Made by a program: the position numbers and the translations under genes. The notes below the pieces were generated by a model. That model made no database searches. It saw nothing but the letters and a program-made list of their open reading frames with translations, and was not told the origin of the DNA. From Motacilla alba alba (taxonomy: Eukaryota > Chordata > Aves > Passeriformes > Motacillidae), in assembly GCF_015832195.1 (NCBI RefSeq), contig NC_052027.1, forward strand, positions 7,746,149 through 7,810,148: DNA of 64,000 nucleotides, read 5' to 3'. Positions 1-14,075 of this stretch are shown here, piece by piece (within the stretch, counting starts at the first letter, position 1; each line of letters starts with the position of its first letter).

Positions 1-3000
1 TACCAAGTTAACTTTGTTTTTAATTACCGATCAAATTAAGACCATCAGGACTATTTTATTATACAAACTACAGAACTCTTCTAGGCTTTGGTTATTTCTG
101 TATACAGTTATAAAAGGACATATAAAATAAGGTTTTCACATCCACACACTAATCAAAAGCAGAAGAGAATTTATGTGATAAACATTTTGTAAACAGCAAT
201 TCACATAAAAAGCCATTTTTAAAGCACTCCTAATTAGATTGTCAGTGTGCATTGCACACACAATCTACCGTGCAGAACTCCTATCCAAGGACTGTTGTGT
301 GTCTTAGCTTCAAATTCAACCTCTTTTCAACCACATCCCAGGTCTTGCCTGCTCTCTTAATTTTAACCTCATCCTTTCCTGCTTAGTAGAATGCATTTAA
401 AGACTCAGCACTTTAGCAGAGTTCATGAATAGAATAAAAACATTCTTTGCAGTTTGTCTTTTTATTTCAGTAATTAAAACATAATTATACTAATTCACTT
501 GCAAAATAAAAGGGAAGCATAGTAGTTTTAAAATACTTTGCTTATTAAAAGTACCATAATCACTTCACTGCTTTGCTGAAAAAGTAATTTTGTTATAAAT
601 ATCTGTGTTTAATTTATTTTGTGGATATACAGCCACTGATAAGCCACTCAAACACACAGCCCTGGGTATAAGGATAGGAAAGCTACTGTCAATAAAATAT
701 CCATAATATGACTCAATATGCACAGTCATGCTATTTGCAAACAGACAGAGGGCAGAAATTTAATGTACAGCTGGCCTGGCATACAATCCACCTGTGATTA
801 ACAGCAAATGCATGATATTCAACAGGGGTGTGGCTACACACAATTCCTCACGTGTTCAGGTCTGTGTTGCAGCTGCAGATGCAGCACAGAGATGTGTCCT
901 AATGCAGAAACAGCAGATGCATTACCATGAAAATGTTTCGAGACACCAGCATTGCTTTTTGTCAGCTCATACATTTTGACAAGTGACAATAATGATAACC
1001 CCGAGTTTTATTTCCAGTAACAGATGCAGCCTGAGGGCAACAGTACAAGTTGTACCATGTCTTTCTAAGCCCTTCCCCAGTCTCCACACTGATCTCCATC
1101 TGCTTGGCCCTCCTTTAAGGCTCTCTTTAGATTTTAATTTGTGCCTTTCAGTCAAGCTTCTGACCAGCTGGTAAACAGAGAATGAAAATTCCAGATACTA
1201 CCATTGATTCAGGACCTAAGTATTCATTCCATCAGGCAGACAGCTCATGTGTCCAGGCTGGATTACACTGGATCACAAGAACGCTCATTAGCTCAGGGGA
1301 TTCACAAATGATCCTTAAGAGCAACTGGCTCCCTAAGCCTGAAAGGTGCTGGGAAGGGGCACTCAGCTCTGCTGCACATGAATTAGCTCGTGCTGTGCAC
1401 GAAAGGAAACTTTGCAAACTGCTCCCAAGTTCCTCCATGCTTGGCCATCCTTCAGTGCACCCATCAGCAAAAGGAGCATCCAGAACCCTGACACAGCTGC
1501 TCCTGAAAAGATGACCTCAGAACTTGGGAACATGTGAAATGCTCAGGGCAATGGTCCATGATTTCATGTATTTTTTATTTCTGAGACTTTAGCATGTTGG
1601 TTTTCCTTCCTCCTCTCACGGATCAAAAGGCCTGAGGTGTTTCCTTCCTGAAGAGCTGTGTTCATGAGAAGTTATTGCCTGCTCCTTCAGAAGCAGGGCT
1701 TAATCACCCTGTTTCACACAAGCCACTGAAAACATCAGAATGGCATAGCTAGAGCCAAGGTTAAAATTAAACCAGTGAGAAAAAGACAAGAAATAAGTGA
1801 CTCCCATACAAAGAAAAAAAAAATCCCAAACAACCCTATCATTACAGCCTACTGTGGGATCATGTTTCATTCCGAAAAGTTTGAAAACATGGATACATAA
1901 CAAATGACATTAAGGTAATACATTTCATACAATTCACATTTCCCATCTCATAAAAAACAACAATCCCTGCCACAAACTCCTTTTGATCAAAGAACAATGG
2001 CTTCAACAGAAACAGCTTCCAGGGATGTTTGTCCATGCAATTAGAAGACCAATCTCAATTTTCAGTCAGCTGCATTAAATAACAAAAGGTGTGTCCCTGT
2101 TCAGCCATCTAATAACTCACATTATCTTCACAAAAATATTTTGAACAAAGGTTGCTAATACATTAACCCACTCAGCAATATTTTTTCTAATTGGTAACCC
2201 CAGTGGCTTTAGGTACGGCATGAGACCATCCTTTGAAATCAGTTGCAGAGACACGGAGATAATTGGGATTGATTACAGGACTCAAAGCAGTAGGAACAAA
2301 GACTGACAAATTATAGTCTAGGAGACAGAATAGGAGCTTTTTCAGACTAAACCATCAAGTCACACAGAAATGGGAAAAACATATTCCAAATTGCCAAAAA
2401 TCAGGATTTTGTTTAAGTAGCATTTTCTGTTGTACAACTGACTGAGGTACAGCAATATCATTTTGTACCTGTATCAGGGAAGCTATTTATTACATTTTAT
2501 TGACTTGCATTTTATTTCTCTTTACTCACACTGAATTTAAGCACAGCCAAGTCACTGCAATGAGAAAATAAAAGTATATGCTGCTCTAGGTGATTCTGCA
2601 GGGCATGGAGCTGATCACTCTGAGCCAGACAAGCCATGCTCCATGGCCAAAGGTAATGAAATTCTGAGCAATTCAGAATTTAGCCAATTTTGAAGAAAGG
2701 GTGGGCCAAGACAGACTCCTGTACCTACTCTCTAATTTCAGTAGCAGTTTTAGAATAACAATGTACTCTGGAACATCAACCAGAGGATTTGTTCCACAGC
2801 ATTAGACTTTAACTACATGCACAGGCTTTTCTCATCTCTCAAGAGTGAGCTAAGCTCTGTTTGACCTATGTTTGGTAAGGTGAAGAACATACCTTGTCTG
2901 CCTTGATGTAAGGCGAGGATAATTATTTTTTACAAACACTGTTCTATCCATATTCCCAAGTACCTGCTCTTTTGTTAAGCATTCCTGATCCCTTCTCAAC

Positions 3001-6000
3001 TTCTTACAGGAACAGGTTCAACTGTAGAGCAAGCATACAAAACCAAGCCACAAATAAGCAGAACAAAGAATAAATCCATCTCTAGCCCGCTTCAAGAGTC
3101 ATCCTCCAGAGCAACTGCAAAACTGTCTGTCAGTGGGAGGCCAACATTCCTTCCACACAGGTACGATCTTCCTCCTGCCAAATTAAATTCTTGAGTAGTA
3201 ACACTTCAGCCAAGCTGCAAAAAGGAGCATATTCTGCATTATAAGAGATCTGCAGCAGTTTAACTGCAGCAGAATGATTAAGACCAATAAACCTGCTGGC
3301 ATTTTCTTGAATTTGCTTGGCAGCTCCTGTTGTGTCAGCCATGCTACAGGAGTGACACATAATCAGAGCAACAACAACCCACAGAGTGAGAGAGAAGCTA
3401 GTGCCCAGGTTCCACCAACAAACCTGGGAGAAATTCCTGGTTTCAGCAGAAACAAGGCAGAAATTTCAAGAAGGCACATGAGCAGCTTAAGGATTTCTTG
3501 AGTGGAATAAGTCTATCAGCAGATATCACCCTCCTCTCCCCCTCTGCTGAACTGAGTGCTTTCCCTTCAAGAATCAAACATCAGTGACCCACTCATGACC
3601 TCAGAGATCAAAGATATCAGACACAGTTCACCCACACTACATTGCATTGAACGTGGCCTGAAATGAGAGAGTCTGGGAGAGGAAAAGCAACTTAGGTCCC
3701 TGCTGCTGGATCAAACCAGTGAACTTTGTCTAGATGGAAACTGGAACTTCCTACAAATGGAATTGGGCTGTTACCTCTGGCTTTAGAGACAGAGGAATGG
3801 TGTAGGAGGTATCAGGCTAGCTGCCACAGACCATACTGGTTAGGGAGGGCTCCTTTTCTTCATAAACCCTATGAACCAGTATCACTAGTCAGAAAATAAT
3901 TATATGGTTTTGCATACTTCAAAAGCCTGTGGAAAAATTATACGTTGGCTGTCAATTTAGAATTTGGGTCTATTGTTTTACTTTATTTTGCTCAGAGTAT
4001 AAAGTCATTACATGACTAAAATTAAATAAAACAGTTTCCTTGAGGGCTGTTTAAAATATTCTGATGTATTTGTCTTAGAGCTTCATTAATCCATTTCTAA
4101 TTCATTCTGCAGGTTTACTCAACAGCTGTGCCTGATGTAAACTACAAATCTGGATAAAATTAAAGCTGCTAGGCCACTAAATCAGTATATTTTCAAAGAC
4201 TTAACAAAAATCTTCTGCTACTTCAGGTCACAATGGCTTACAGGTTCTTCTACCTACAGGGAAAAAAAGTACCTTTGCTGTAACTTAACAAACAAATACA
4301 AATCCTAGAGGTTAAGGGTGAAATTGATTTAGATATCAGGCACAGAAAGCATTCTGTCTTACGATCTACACTTTTTTTACATTAGAGATCAGTTTTCATT
4401 TTTAAGCTTCCATGTGCAATATTGAAGCAAATCTGGAACTACCAGTTTATTGTTATTTATAGCATTGTAGCCGCTCTCTCAACCCGCAGTTTTTCTTAAA
4501 AGAGACTGAATTTCAAAGAACAGTGAGAAGCAACCGTAAATAAGTATTGTTTATGTCAAAGATGATTTACTGTAACAAACACCCAGTCCTCTTTCCGTTT
4601 AAGCAAAAATATAATTAAGGAGTTTAGTTATATAACATCATCTAAATCAAAGGAAATGCTGCCTTTCCAGCATTTTTGGCGATTCCCAGCACTGCAGCAC
4701 CTACCACAGAAAATCACTCTGGGCTCAGCACTCAGGGGTGTCTGGAGGTGCAAGAATTCAGGTGTTCGGTATGAATTGTATCCCTGCACCCTTCAGGCTT
4801 TGCTGTAGTATTCCTGTATGGCAGAGCTCCGTTCCAATTTAGGAAATGTTACACTAATTGAGTATGCAGGCACACGCTCTCCCCATCTCTGATTAATTAG
4901 CACCACTCTAGCTCTTCACATCAATCTTGTGAAAACCACTGTGACTGATCTTGTCTCACTTGGAGCTGAAAATTACTTTGCCAATAGTATAACATAATAC
5001 TTTGGTATAAACAACAACAAAAAATGGGACTCTTTGGTGGCCTCAGGATCATTCTTTTCATACTGCACATCTCCCTGGTGCTTTTGAAGACAAAGGACAG
5101 GACTTTATTACCAGCAGACAAATGCAAGTCAGAAAAACAAAGACAGCACACTGGAAGCTCTGTATTTTTACAACGATGTCTCTGATCAACAGCAATGTAT
5201 TTTTTTGCAACCCCTACACTGCTTCAAAGGTCACTTCTGTCTCCACACCCTTCCTTGTCAGGAGGAAAAGGCCCATTTAGGAAAACATTCAGGAGCTTCA
5301 GGCATTCCAGAGCAACTCCTGGAGGATCAGTGCTAAGGCTGAACACAGCTAGACTACACAGCATGACCCAGGGCCACTCTGCTGCGCTTCCCTTTCTAAA
5401 ACTTTGGAAAAAGACTTTCTCTCCCTTGCCCAGCAGCCATTTTGAACGAATGCAAAGGAACAACATGAATTGCAAGATGTTTTTTCTCACGTTGTCTTTT
5501 GCTACTGACAAGTCAAACCGTTAAGCCAAGAAATGTCAGCAATAGAGAGATGAAGGCTGATGATTTCAGGGCAGGAGTGAAGTTTTCAGGCAGAATTTCC
5601 CTGCTGGACCAGGCTGCTTTCATCACGTGGATCTCAACTCGCGGGCTCGCCCAAGGCTGCGCAGCTGGCTCCCTGCTCCCAGCCTGCTCCCAGCCCCATT
5701 GTTTTACACATTCTACTTCCTCGCAGTTATCAGCCCAGATTTCGCAGGCCATATTGTCTGCCTCTGAATTCACTCACCAGTTTTAACCCAGAATTTACTC
5801 AGCTCCTCAAGCTTTGTTTTCCAGACTAAACCGTAGGGAAGGTTTTGCTGCAAATACCAGCCTTTTTTCCTGAGAGCTGCAGCCTTCCAGCTGAGTGTCC
5901 TTCTATTAGGGGCTTGTGCTCCAACATACGAAAATAACGAGTCGAGGGAACTGAGATCTACCCCTGTTCTTCCACCACCACATTTTAGCAAGACCACCAG

Positions 6001-9000
6001 GAATTTCTGCATGCCTCCCTGCACGGGGAGGTGCAGCACAGCAGTGGGAGCCCAGCAGCCCTCTCTGGGTGACTTCTGTGCCTCTAAAACCTCTCCCTTC
6101 TCCCCCCAGTCCCGGTGGGAAGCAGCTCATGTTGAGGAGAGGATGTGCACTCTGCCCAAAGGGCTGCAAAAGCAAACACAGCTCCCTCCCAAAGAGGCGT
6201 CAGGACCTCAGGGAGGTTTGTCACTGTGATCCTATTTCTGCTGGTTTTGGCTGCCTCCCTCCCTTAGTGCTCCAAGAAAAAGCCCCACCTTCCATTTATA
6301 GCTGTAGAAACTGGGTGAGAAACAGATTTGCCACTAAGTTGAAAATGAAAAGATTTTAAAGCCAGCCATTTCCAGAAGGTTTACAAAGGCTGAGATTTTG
6401 AAAGTGTCCCGAGGGAAGCAAAGAACCTCTCTGAAATTAATGGGAATTAAATGTCCAAAACCCACAGGCAATTCTGAAAATCCTATCAAAGTATCTAATA
6501 CTTCTATCTGTCAAAGGCACTAACATTTAAAACAAAAGTGATTTTATCACCAGCTAAGAATCAGTTTTCAAGTGAAAGAATTGCAAAATATTAAACCAAT
6601 TAGTCTGTTTGACAACTTGACATGATTCTTCCCAGATGATGAGAAAGCTGCAGCATGGCAGGAAATAGTAACAACCTGACATAAAAGAGGAAGTAACTTC
6701 CAAGAACTCTCAGAAATCTATAGGTCAGAGCTCAGACCCATGCATGAAGAAACAAGCATTTCTTTGTGTTTGGTGAGTATGATGTGGGTATTTACTACCT
6801 AGGCATAAGATTTATGATCCCCTTAACTATCTGTTAACCTCCTTTGAAGTGCTTAGGGTTTATAAATTCCTGATAGTTAATATTTTTTTTTGCTTCTATC
6901 TTCTTGCTTTGTCCCCTAAACCAAAGGTCTTGTATATCCAATATGGATATTTGAATGCAGCATGTACAAACCTTTTTCAGAGCCTTTTCTCATTTTACTA
7001 GCTCCAGCAGATTAGTCATTTGAGGCAGGGATACTTGCTCGGCTTGTGTAAGACAAAGCCATGCCAATGTGAATGGTAAAGGAAATTTAAATTTAAGCTT
7101 CATTTTACGTGGGGGGGAAAAAAACCCACCACATTTGAACGCTATAAAAGGTCACATCAGTAAACAACAGGGATTCAGAGACACAGCTGCTAAATGTTCC
7201 CTGTGCAATGTAACAGTTCCTAAAAGAAAAGGAAAAATGGTGACATTAAGAAACACATTTCCTGCTACTTCAGACAGTATGGTTAAATTCAGCCTCACAT
7301 CCTTATTTGACCTATGAAATTAAGCTTTGTGCCTCCCAACTCATACACACACATTTTCATACAGTAAAGGTTTAGATGAAAATGCCTCATTTGCTGTTAG
7401 GAGTGACTTGTCTTCAGCTGGTTTCATGGGGACATGAAACAGGTTCATGATCAGCCCAGCTCACCAATGAGGAAATGCCAAACCAGCCTTTTACCACAAT
7501 TCCCCAGACCTCTATTTTTGACTACTCTGACATTGTAAGAAAGAAGATTCAATTAAGATTCTTTAGGCTTACTCATCCAGCATTTTATGAACCATCTCAC
7601 CTCTTATCAGGCTAAACCAGATATTTATTATAACAATAAGAGATTTCATACTAATGTTTCATATTCACTGAAGCTAGAGATATTAAACAAGATCATTTAC
7701 CGCTGTCTGCTGCCATTTCAAAAACTGCATTCAGAAAACGTGAGGTGTTCAAAGGTTAATTTGAATTAATATCAATGGATTTTGCTAACTTCTCCCAGTC
7801 CTTGACTCCTGTGCTTCCTTAAGGACACTGGCCCCTTCCAGCTGATGTGGAACAGAGCTTGGATGCTCAGAGATAGGAATGGCTCTGCCCTGACTCCATG
7901 CTCTGATGCTGTCATCCAACCCAGCCCACAAGCAGATTCTAAAACACCTGAATTTTCAAGACATTCATATACAATAAAGGAGAGTGGACTTCTGGATTTC
8001 TTGATAAGCCCTCACCACCTGGATCAACTTGGAGGACTCATTCCACCTGCTCTGAAGGGTTTAAATCACAGCCATTGCTCCCCCTTCCCTGCACTAAAGG
8101 AGGGTCTCGCAGCCTTCAGCACAGGCACTTGCTGTCCCTGCCTTGTCCCTGCAGAGGGGACTCACAAGGAAAGTTTCTGGCCACTTCCTTCACAGCTCCT
8201 GAAAATGAACAGGTGGCTGCACACAGAGACCTACCCCAAGGCTGGCAGCTGCTGAATCTGAGCACAAGCCACGTGTCCCTAATGCACAGAGGGTTAAAAA
8301 CCCTCAAAAGTTTAGCCAGCAAGCAAAAACCAACACCCAGACTCTCCCCCACACTTAGCTAGCAGCCATCCCCAGGCTAACACAGTACAACCATGCAGGA
8401 CCAAGAAACACAGCAAGAAATACAAATTAAAATAAAATCTAACCCCAAATAGGGAATTAATAAGTACACTAAATTTAATAATGCATTTCTTTGTCTTCCC
8501 TTCTTTAGAGAAGAGTAGACTAACAATATACAGTGGGCCAGATAATGAGAAGGCCTGATGGCTGGATCTTGTGGAATTTGGGAAACAAGATATGAGAGAA
8601 GTACACAGACAGTGAAGAGCAATAGTATTTTAAAACCATTATGCTGCCAAAGACACATTTTAACATATTAAAAGCATATGCCTTTTCTTCCTAAAACAGT
8701 ACCCGTTGCTAGGCCCCGGAATATAAATCATGCTATCCATGCTTTAAGCACTAGCTTGGCATCTATTGCTATAAAATAGCAAGTATCATTCAGTAAGAAG
8801 ACACTATTTACATGTAAACCAATGTTACCTTTACATTTATTTTCCTCTTGTTAAATCTACTTTTCTCCAATGGTACAAATCACACGCTATCATCTGCCCC
8901 ACAGTATCTTGGTCCCCAGCAGTGTTCCTGTTGGCACTGCAGTTACTCATGGGGAACACCACATTCTTTTTTCCTCTGGCTGCTCAGCCATAGCTCTGCA

Positions 9001-10261
9001 AACAGGCTGATGCAGGAAGGATGTTCTTCACCAAAGTCAGTTTCAGGTGAAAAAAAGCTGCACTTCAAAACACAGAAGAAGTTTACAGTGGAATTAGCTA
9101 TGTTTAGTAACAAAGAGATGGTGGGTTTCTACTTGAAATTAAATGGAAGTTTATTCCATGGGAAATGTTCCAGGCCAGGCTGCCTATGTGGGAATGCAAG
9201 GTCATCACCAGCACCATTTCACTGGCATTTCACCAGCACATTTCAGCACCAGCTCCCAGTGTGCACCAAACTGATCATGACAGAGAGGAAGCAAACACTC
9301 TCCCTGCTCCCCAGCTGCTGCCCCAAGGAGAGGGAGATTGCTCCAGGAGCAAAGGGCACTTCTGCAGACAGCTCTGGCTTGAAAGCTGTTTCCAGAGACA
9401 AGTGTAGCTGGGGAGGAGGCTGAAGGAGAAAGGTGGGGCAGCACACAGGGTTTCTGCTTTGTAGGGAGATCTGCACAGCAGGGTTCAGGAAAGAGCACAC
9501 TTGGCTGCCCAGTGCATAAATTGCTTTGGTGGTTCCTGAAGTGCTTAAAGCGTGGAAGTGTCCTCAGACAGCAATGCAAATTACACTGGAATGCAGGGGC
9601 TGTCCCACTGTGGCAATTGCAGGAGAAATTCATGTTCAAAGCCTCTCTCTGAGCTACTGAGCAGTGAAACGAATCTCACTTTTGCAGGGAATGGAAAGTG
9701 GAAAGCAGGCACTTATCTGGCTAAGAGGGTAATTCCACAGCACAGGAAACATAACACAGCTGTGGTAGCTTGGCATTGATATTATTAATGTACTGTGCCC
9801 TATATGGCTCCATTAGCACTGGGCTTCCATGGGCCAGACACTCTCCAAACACGCCAGAGGAAAGCTCGGTACCGCGGTGAGCTCTGCAGGAGGAAGTGCC
9901 GTGCAAGGCATGACTCCTTTATTCAGTGGTGGTGTCTTTTAGGCAAGAAATGAAAGATGACTTCAGAAAGCAACTAAAACCCAAAGCAAAAACAGCTTCT
10001 CTTTTTCAAAGCCTCTGCCTTTCCCATTTACACAGAGTATTTTCTTCCCCCTTCTGCAGAAACGCCACATTATAAATCTGTGGCAGCAAGACATGTCTGG
10101 CCATCAGGGAAGGTGCCCGGCCAGCAGAGCAGCTCAACCACCACATATTCCAACCCCATATTTTTCATTCTTAACTTAACCATCAAATACTTTCCAACGC
10201 CAGAGAGCATTTACTGCCAGAAAGCTATTTTCTGCTTCACGCTCATCGTTCAAATAAACAA
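1..10261. other. Intronic sequence without recognised genes (left part)
   Basis: AT-rich unique sequence. Slightly GC-richer patches at 5.2-6.4 kb and 8.85-9.64 kb carry overlapping open frames on both strands, including a 191-codon frame at 8848-9423. None has a recognisable domain, and frames on opposite strands are equally open there, so they look like chance. No repeat longer than a few units was seen. Confidence 0.65.
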
Positions 10262-10295
10262 GAGAAGAAAAGGAAAGGAAAGGGAAGGGAAAGGA
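10262..10295 (+). repeat. (AAAGG)n purine tract
   Basis: About 34 bases contain only A and G in an irregular AAAGG/AAGGG pattern. It is a CT tract on the PTPRG sense strand. Confidence 0.85.
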
Positions 10296-13200
10296 GATTA
10301 GCATTAGGTTCTGGAAATCCAGAAATCAGGAAAAAAATGATATGCTCTTTTTAAAAACATGCATATCTGAACATCATGTAACACATTTTAATGGTGGTGA
10401 TGCTGGGAAGTTTAATTTTCTTTTTTAAACTAACCGAAAGCAGGAACTTTCCTTGATGAATCATCCATGGAATATGATGAACCAAGAACATGCTGGAGGC
10501 GAAGCTCACTTCCCCCAGAACTGGTTCTTAGTAAGAACTTTCTGGATGCCTTGGCCCATATAGCTAACACTCTCTGTTTAATAAAACAAAACAATTTCCC
10601 CTAAATCTAAAATCCTGAAAATTTTTTAATAACAGCACTTTTATCTTCAAATCACTCTCTGCATGTCTTGCAATCTTGACCTCATGCTTCATCACTGTGA
10701 TTAAAATTGCCAAACTGGCAGATACTGGGAATTTGGTCAAGAGCTGAATCACATTGTTCTACTAGAGGACTATGAACAAGGTGTCACAAAACTATTTATC
10801 ACCATATTGGGGCAAAGATGGAAGTTTTAGTCTCTATCCCTGTCTAATCATCCACAGCTCTGAAGAGCCAGAACAGCAAGAAGAAATACAGGATCCTCTG
10901 CCCCTGCAATAGCACGTGAATGGCCCCATGTATCAGTGTGCCATACAGGTACTTAGTACTTAATATTCCTTAAACTAAAGGGTTTAGAAATTAGGTAAGC
11001 ATTTATATCCTTTCCCAGACCACACTGCTTGATTCCACATGCAAAAATGCTTTGGTATTTTGTAAACTTGTGGTTATGTTTAGTTTGCATTCCTGAAATA
11101 GTTTTAGGACCTACACTCATCAGCAGATACAAAATTAAAAGACTCGTAAGAAAGTTCAAAACATTTTTGTGCAGCACAACTAAATAATTGTCCCTTTAAT
11201 TCCATCACTTCTTTCCTTAAGGGCCTGGGCAATCATCTCTGAGTATCTAGCCTTCTTTTAACCTATGCTTAAATCCATTTCTCTCAACACTGACTGAACA
11301 CTGGCTCTATTCTTGGGCCCATTCCTTTAAATGCTTTTACATGAGGAGTTGGTGTCTTTGCCCTTCTTTGTTACAAAAAACTTTCAATTTCAAATACCAT
11401 AAGTTCAACATAAGCAAACATAAGTGGCACAGTGCACTAAACTCATTCATATATAAAGGGTAAAAGGATAAAATAACTTATATATTCCTATCATCATCTC
11501 AAACCATTAATTGAGGTAAGTAATTTAAAACAGGAAGGTTATCTGTCTCCACCTTGAAGAAATTTAGGACAATCCATGCTTTCCTGTTAAAGGGTGTTGT
11601 CTAAAACTGCCCAACAGAAGTCTGCAAAAATAATCTTTTTCCTTCTGTTTGAAAAGCAGTGCTTGGAGCTTTTCCCATTAAAAAAGGAAATGGGCTTGTC
11701 TGAAGTGCAAAACCTTCGTATTCTTCAAAGAACACAAACAACCAAATAACCTAAACCTTTTTTGGGGGAGTTGAGGGAAGAGAAGGGAAGAGCTTATAAT
11801 GTGGGATGACTGGATTTTTATCTTGATGCCATAAGGAGACTCAAATACGCAGTCTGACTAATAATTGTTTAACTTAGCCTCACTAAAGTAATTAGTTTAA
11901 TATATAAAACAGTTAGATGACAAAGAGACAGGAATGTTCTGGTTTTAATACAACAATGAAATGAAACTTTCCCAAATAACTCCTAATCTTTATAGATAAA
12001 TCTGCTATCTAGGTTTACACTAGCAGAATACAAAATGGTTTCCTGAGATATTCTAGACAGTAACTATGTGTTATAAAGGAGCTGCTAGACAAGAGCCATT
12101 TTTTATTTTAAATTACCTCAGCCAGTCACCTCTCTGCATTCTGAGGTTTCTCTTGTTGCTATTTGTTCTCTGGTTTTAAATGCCGCGGGTGGTTTTCATC
12201 ATCCTGGTCCTGCTCTTCAGAAACACAGGATGCTGCAGCTGGGAATGGGAGATGACCCCAAGTCAGGAAAGGGGCCAGCACCCAGATGGACCTAGAGAAA
12301 TGTGCTGCTCGAGCACAAAAGGCTGGGTCTGTCTACAATGGGTGTGTGAGACAGAGGGGTGACACAGTCCTGACTTCCACAGCAGCAGGCAGAGCTCAGG
12401 CTGTACCTAGTGCCAAGGAAGACTCCTGACACACATCAGACTTCTCCTGAGCTGCTCCCCCCAGCTCACACGTCCCTCTTTGCTAAGAATAAATGTACTT
12501 GTTTCCTGCCAGCCACCCTTTCAGCCAAAGGGAACCCCAACACATTCCCACCACTACTCAGGAGAGATCATATCTTCTGCACTAAAAAAAAAAAAAAAAA
12601 AGGTAACAGGAAAATCTCAGCAGAAGGAGACAACCTCTGTTGGGTGTAAAATGACTAAAAGAAAAGCTAATGAGTGCCCAGGAAGAGGGCCAGCCATAGC
12701 TGAGAAGTATAATCTGGAACGTGGAATCAGGGGTGCTTTTGCTGCCAAACATATGTCACGAGCTGTTCCAGTGAGTGTCTGTCTGCTCTTCTGCAGGAGC
12801 CAGCTCAAGAAGGCAGGCAGGGCCCTGCAAGCATTCTTCCAGGTTTGACCTAGAGACTGCAGAGCAAAGGGATTATTCCATTTGCATGAAGATCGTGCTT
12901 GAGGCACTCTGGAAAAACTGCAGCAATGAAATTCTAATCTGCCAATGTATTTATAGCTGAAACATGGCTCGCAAATAAGAATTCCAAAACATTTTAAAAG
13001 AGTCTTGCAAACAAGGACAATTTCATACATTTCATATGATTTCATAAAGACAGAGCACCATAAAAAATGAATCATAAAACCTGTGACAAAGACAACTGAT
13101 TAGTTCATCATCTTCATTGCCTGCCATGGCAAAATTTTTCTCCAGAGTATATTTAAAAGCACATTCTAGACCTTAACAAAATTAGTTAACCCTACAACTA

Positions 13201-14009
13201 TGCACGATGTAGAAAGAATAAGTGGTTTCTTACACTAAAATGGTCTAACAATTAGGAAAGAAAGAAAAAGAAAATTAAGCTCTTTCTTGCCATGGATCTC
13301 TTTTTGCTACAAAATCTCAAAATGCACAGTTCTGGGGTACTGCAGCTGCCAGAAAGTCTGTTCAGGTTGCAGAGCCAGCCCATCTCACAAGGTTATGAGA
13401 AGCAGGATAGAGGACACTGAAACAGCAAAGGACTTTAAAAGACTCCAGTGAATGGGAAGTCTAAAAATTTTAAAGAGCAATATATTGATAATTATTTGGT
13501 TTAATCAACTAGTTTGACTTCTGCACTTAGCTTTAACTGTCCACTCCTACTACTCACCAAACCAGCTCTTTAAATAACCTATAAAAATCCCTGCATTGTG
13601 TAGTGGTTCTTCCTGACCCTCTGGTCCACAGACATTACAGGTTACAAGTTCACCTCTTCCACCCTTTTTATGTCACTGTCTTCTTTTTGGGAATGAGGGA
13701 AGGATCTAACACCTGGTGTATTTAATCACTTCACCAGCAAGCATCTTACTCATGTTCCTTGATTTGTTTCAACCTCCTCTGCACTGCTGTGCAAGAAAGC
13801 CTTATCTGAACAAATGGACTGAGCAAGGTGTCTGCTCACAAGGGTGATGCAGGGCAGGTCTCTGCTCTCCAAAGACATCCCTGGGGTGCCCCTGCCCTTT
13901 CAGCAGGACCCACAAGATCAGTGAAGCACAGTTTCTACTCCATGGGCAAAGGCTGTGAAGGAAAGGGCCAGGTTCTGCCTGATTTCAAGACAATGGCAGT
14001 GCAACTGCT
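10296..14009. other. Intronic sequence, no recognised gene
   Basis: AT-rich unique sequence with one poly-A run (listed). The minus-strand frame at 12617-13075 (152 codons) overlaps two plus-strand frames and matches nothing I know. Confidence 0.65.
12584..12601 (+). repeat. Poly-A run (18)
   Basis: Eighteen consecutive A bases, with AATAAA about 100 bp upstream. I see no flanking target-site duplication and no recognisable gene-derived sequence before it, so a retrocopy tail is not supported. Confidence 0.85.
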
Positions 14010-14075
14010 TCACTGAGAGGGAAAAACCCACAATGCCAGACCTCACTGAGAGGGAAAAATTCACAATGCCAGACC
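14010..14075. repeat. 33-bp tandem duplication
   Basis: Two adjacent 33-bp units (14010-14042 and 14043-14075) begin TCACTGAGAGGG and end AATGCCAGACC. They differ only by CC versus TT in the middle (31 of 33 identical). The high identity suggests a fairly recent local duplication. Confidence 0.95.

Noticed and set aside
8848..9423. 191-codon plus-strand ORF
   Set aside because: No domain or family resemblance, and overlapping minus-strand frames (9205-9639) are equally open. Consistent with chance.
12180..12601. Possible processed retrocopy with AATAAA and an 18-base A tail
   Set aside because: No recognisable coding sequence, no target-site duplication, and the distance of about 100 bp from AATAAA to the A run is too long for a normal mRNA tail.
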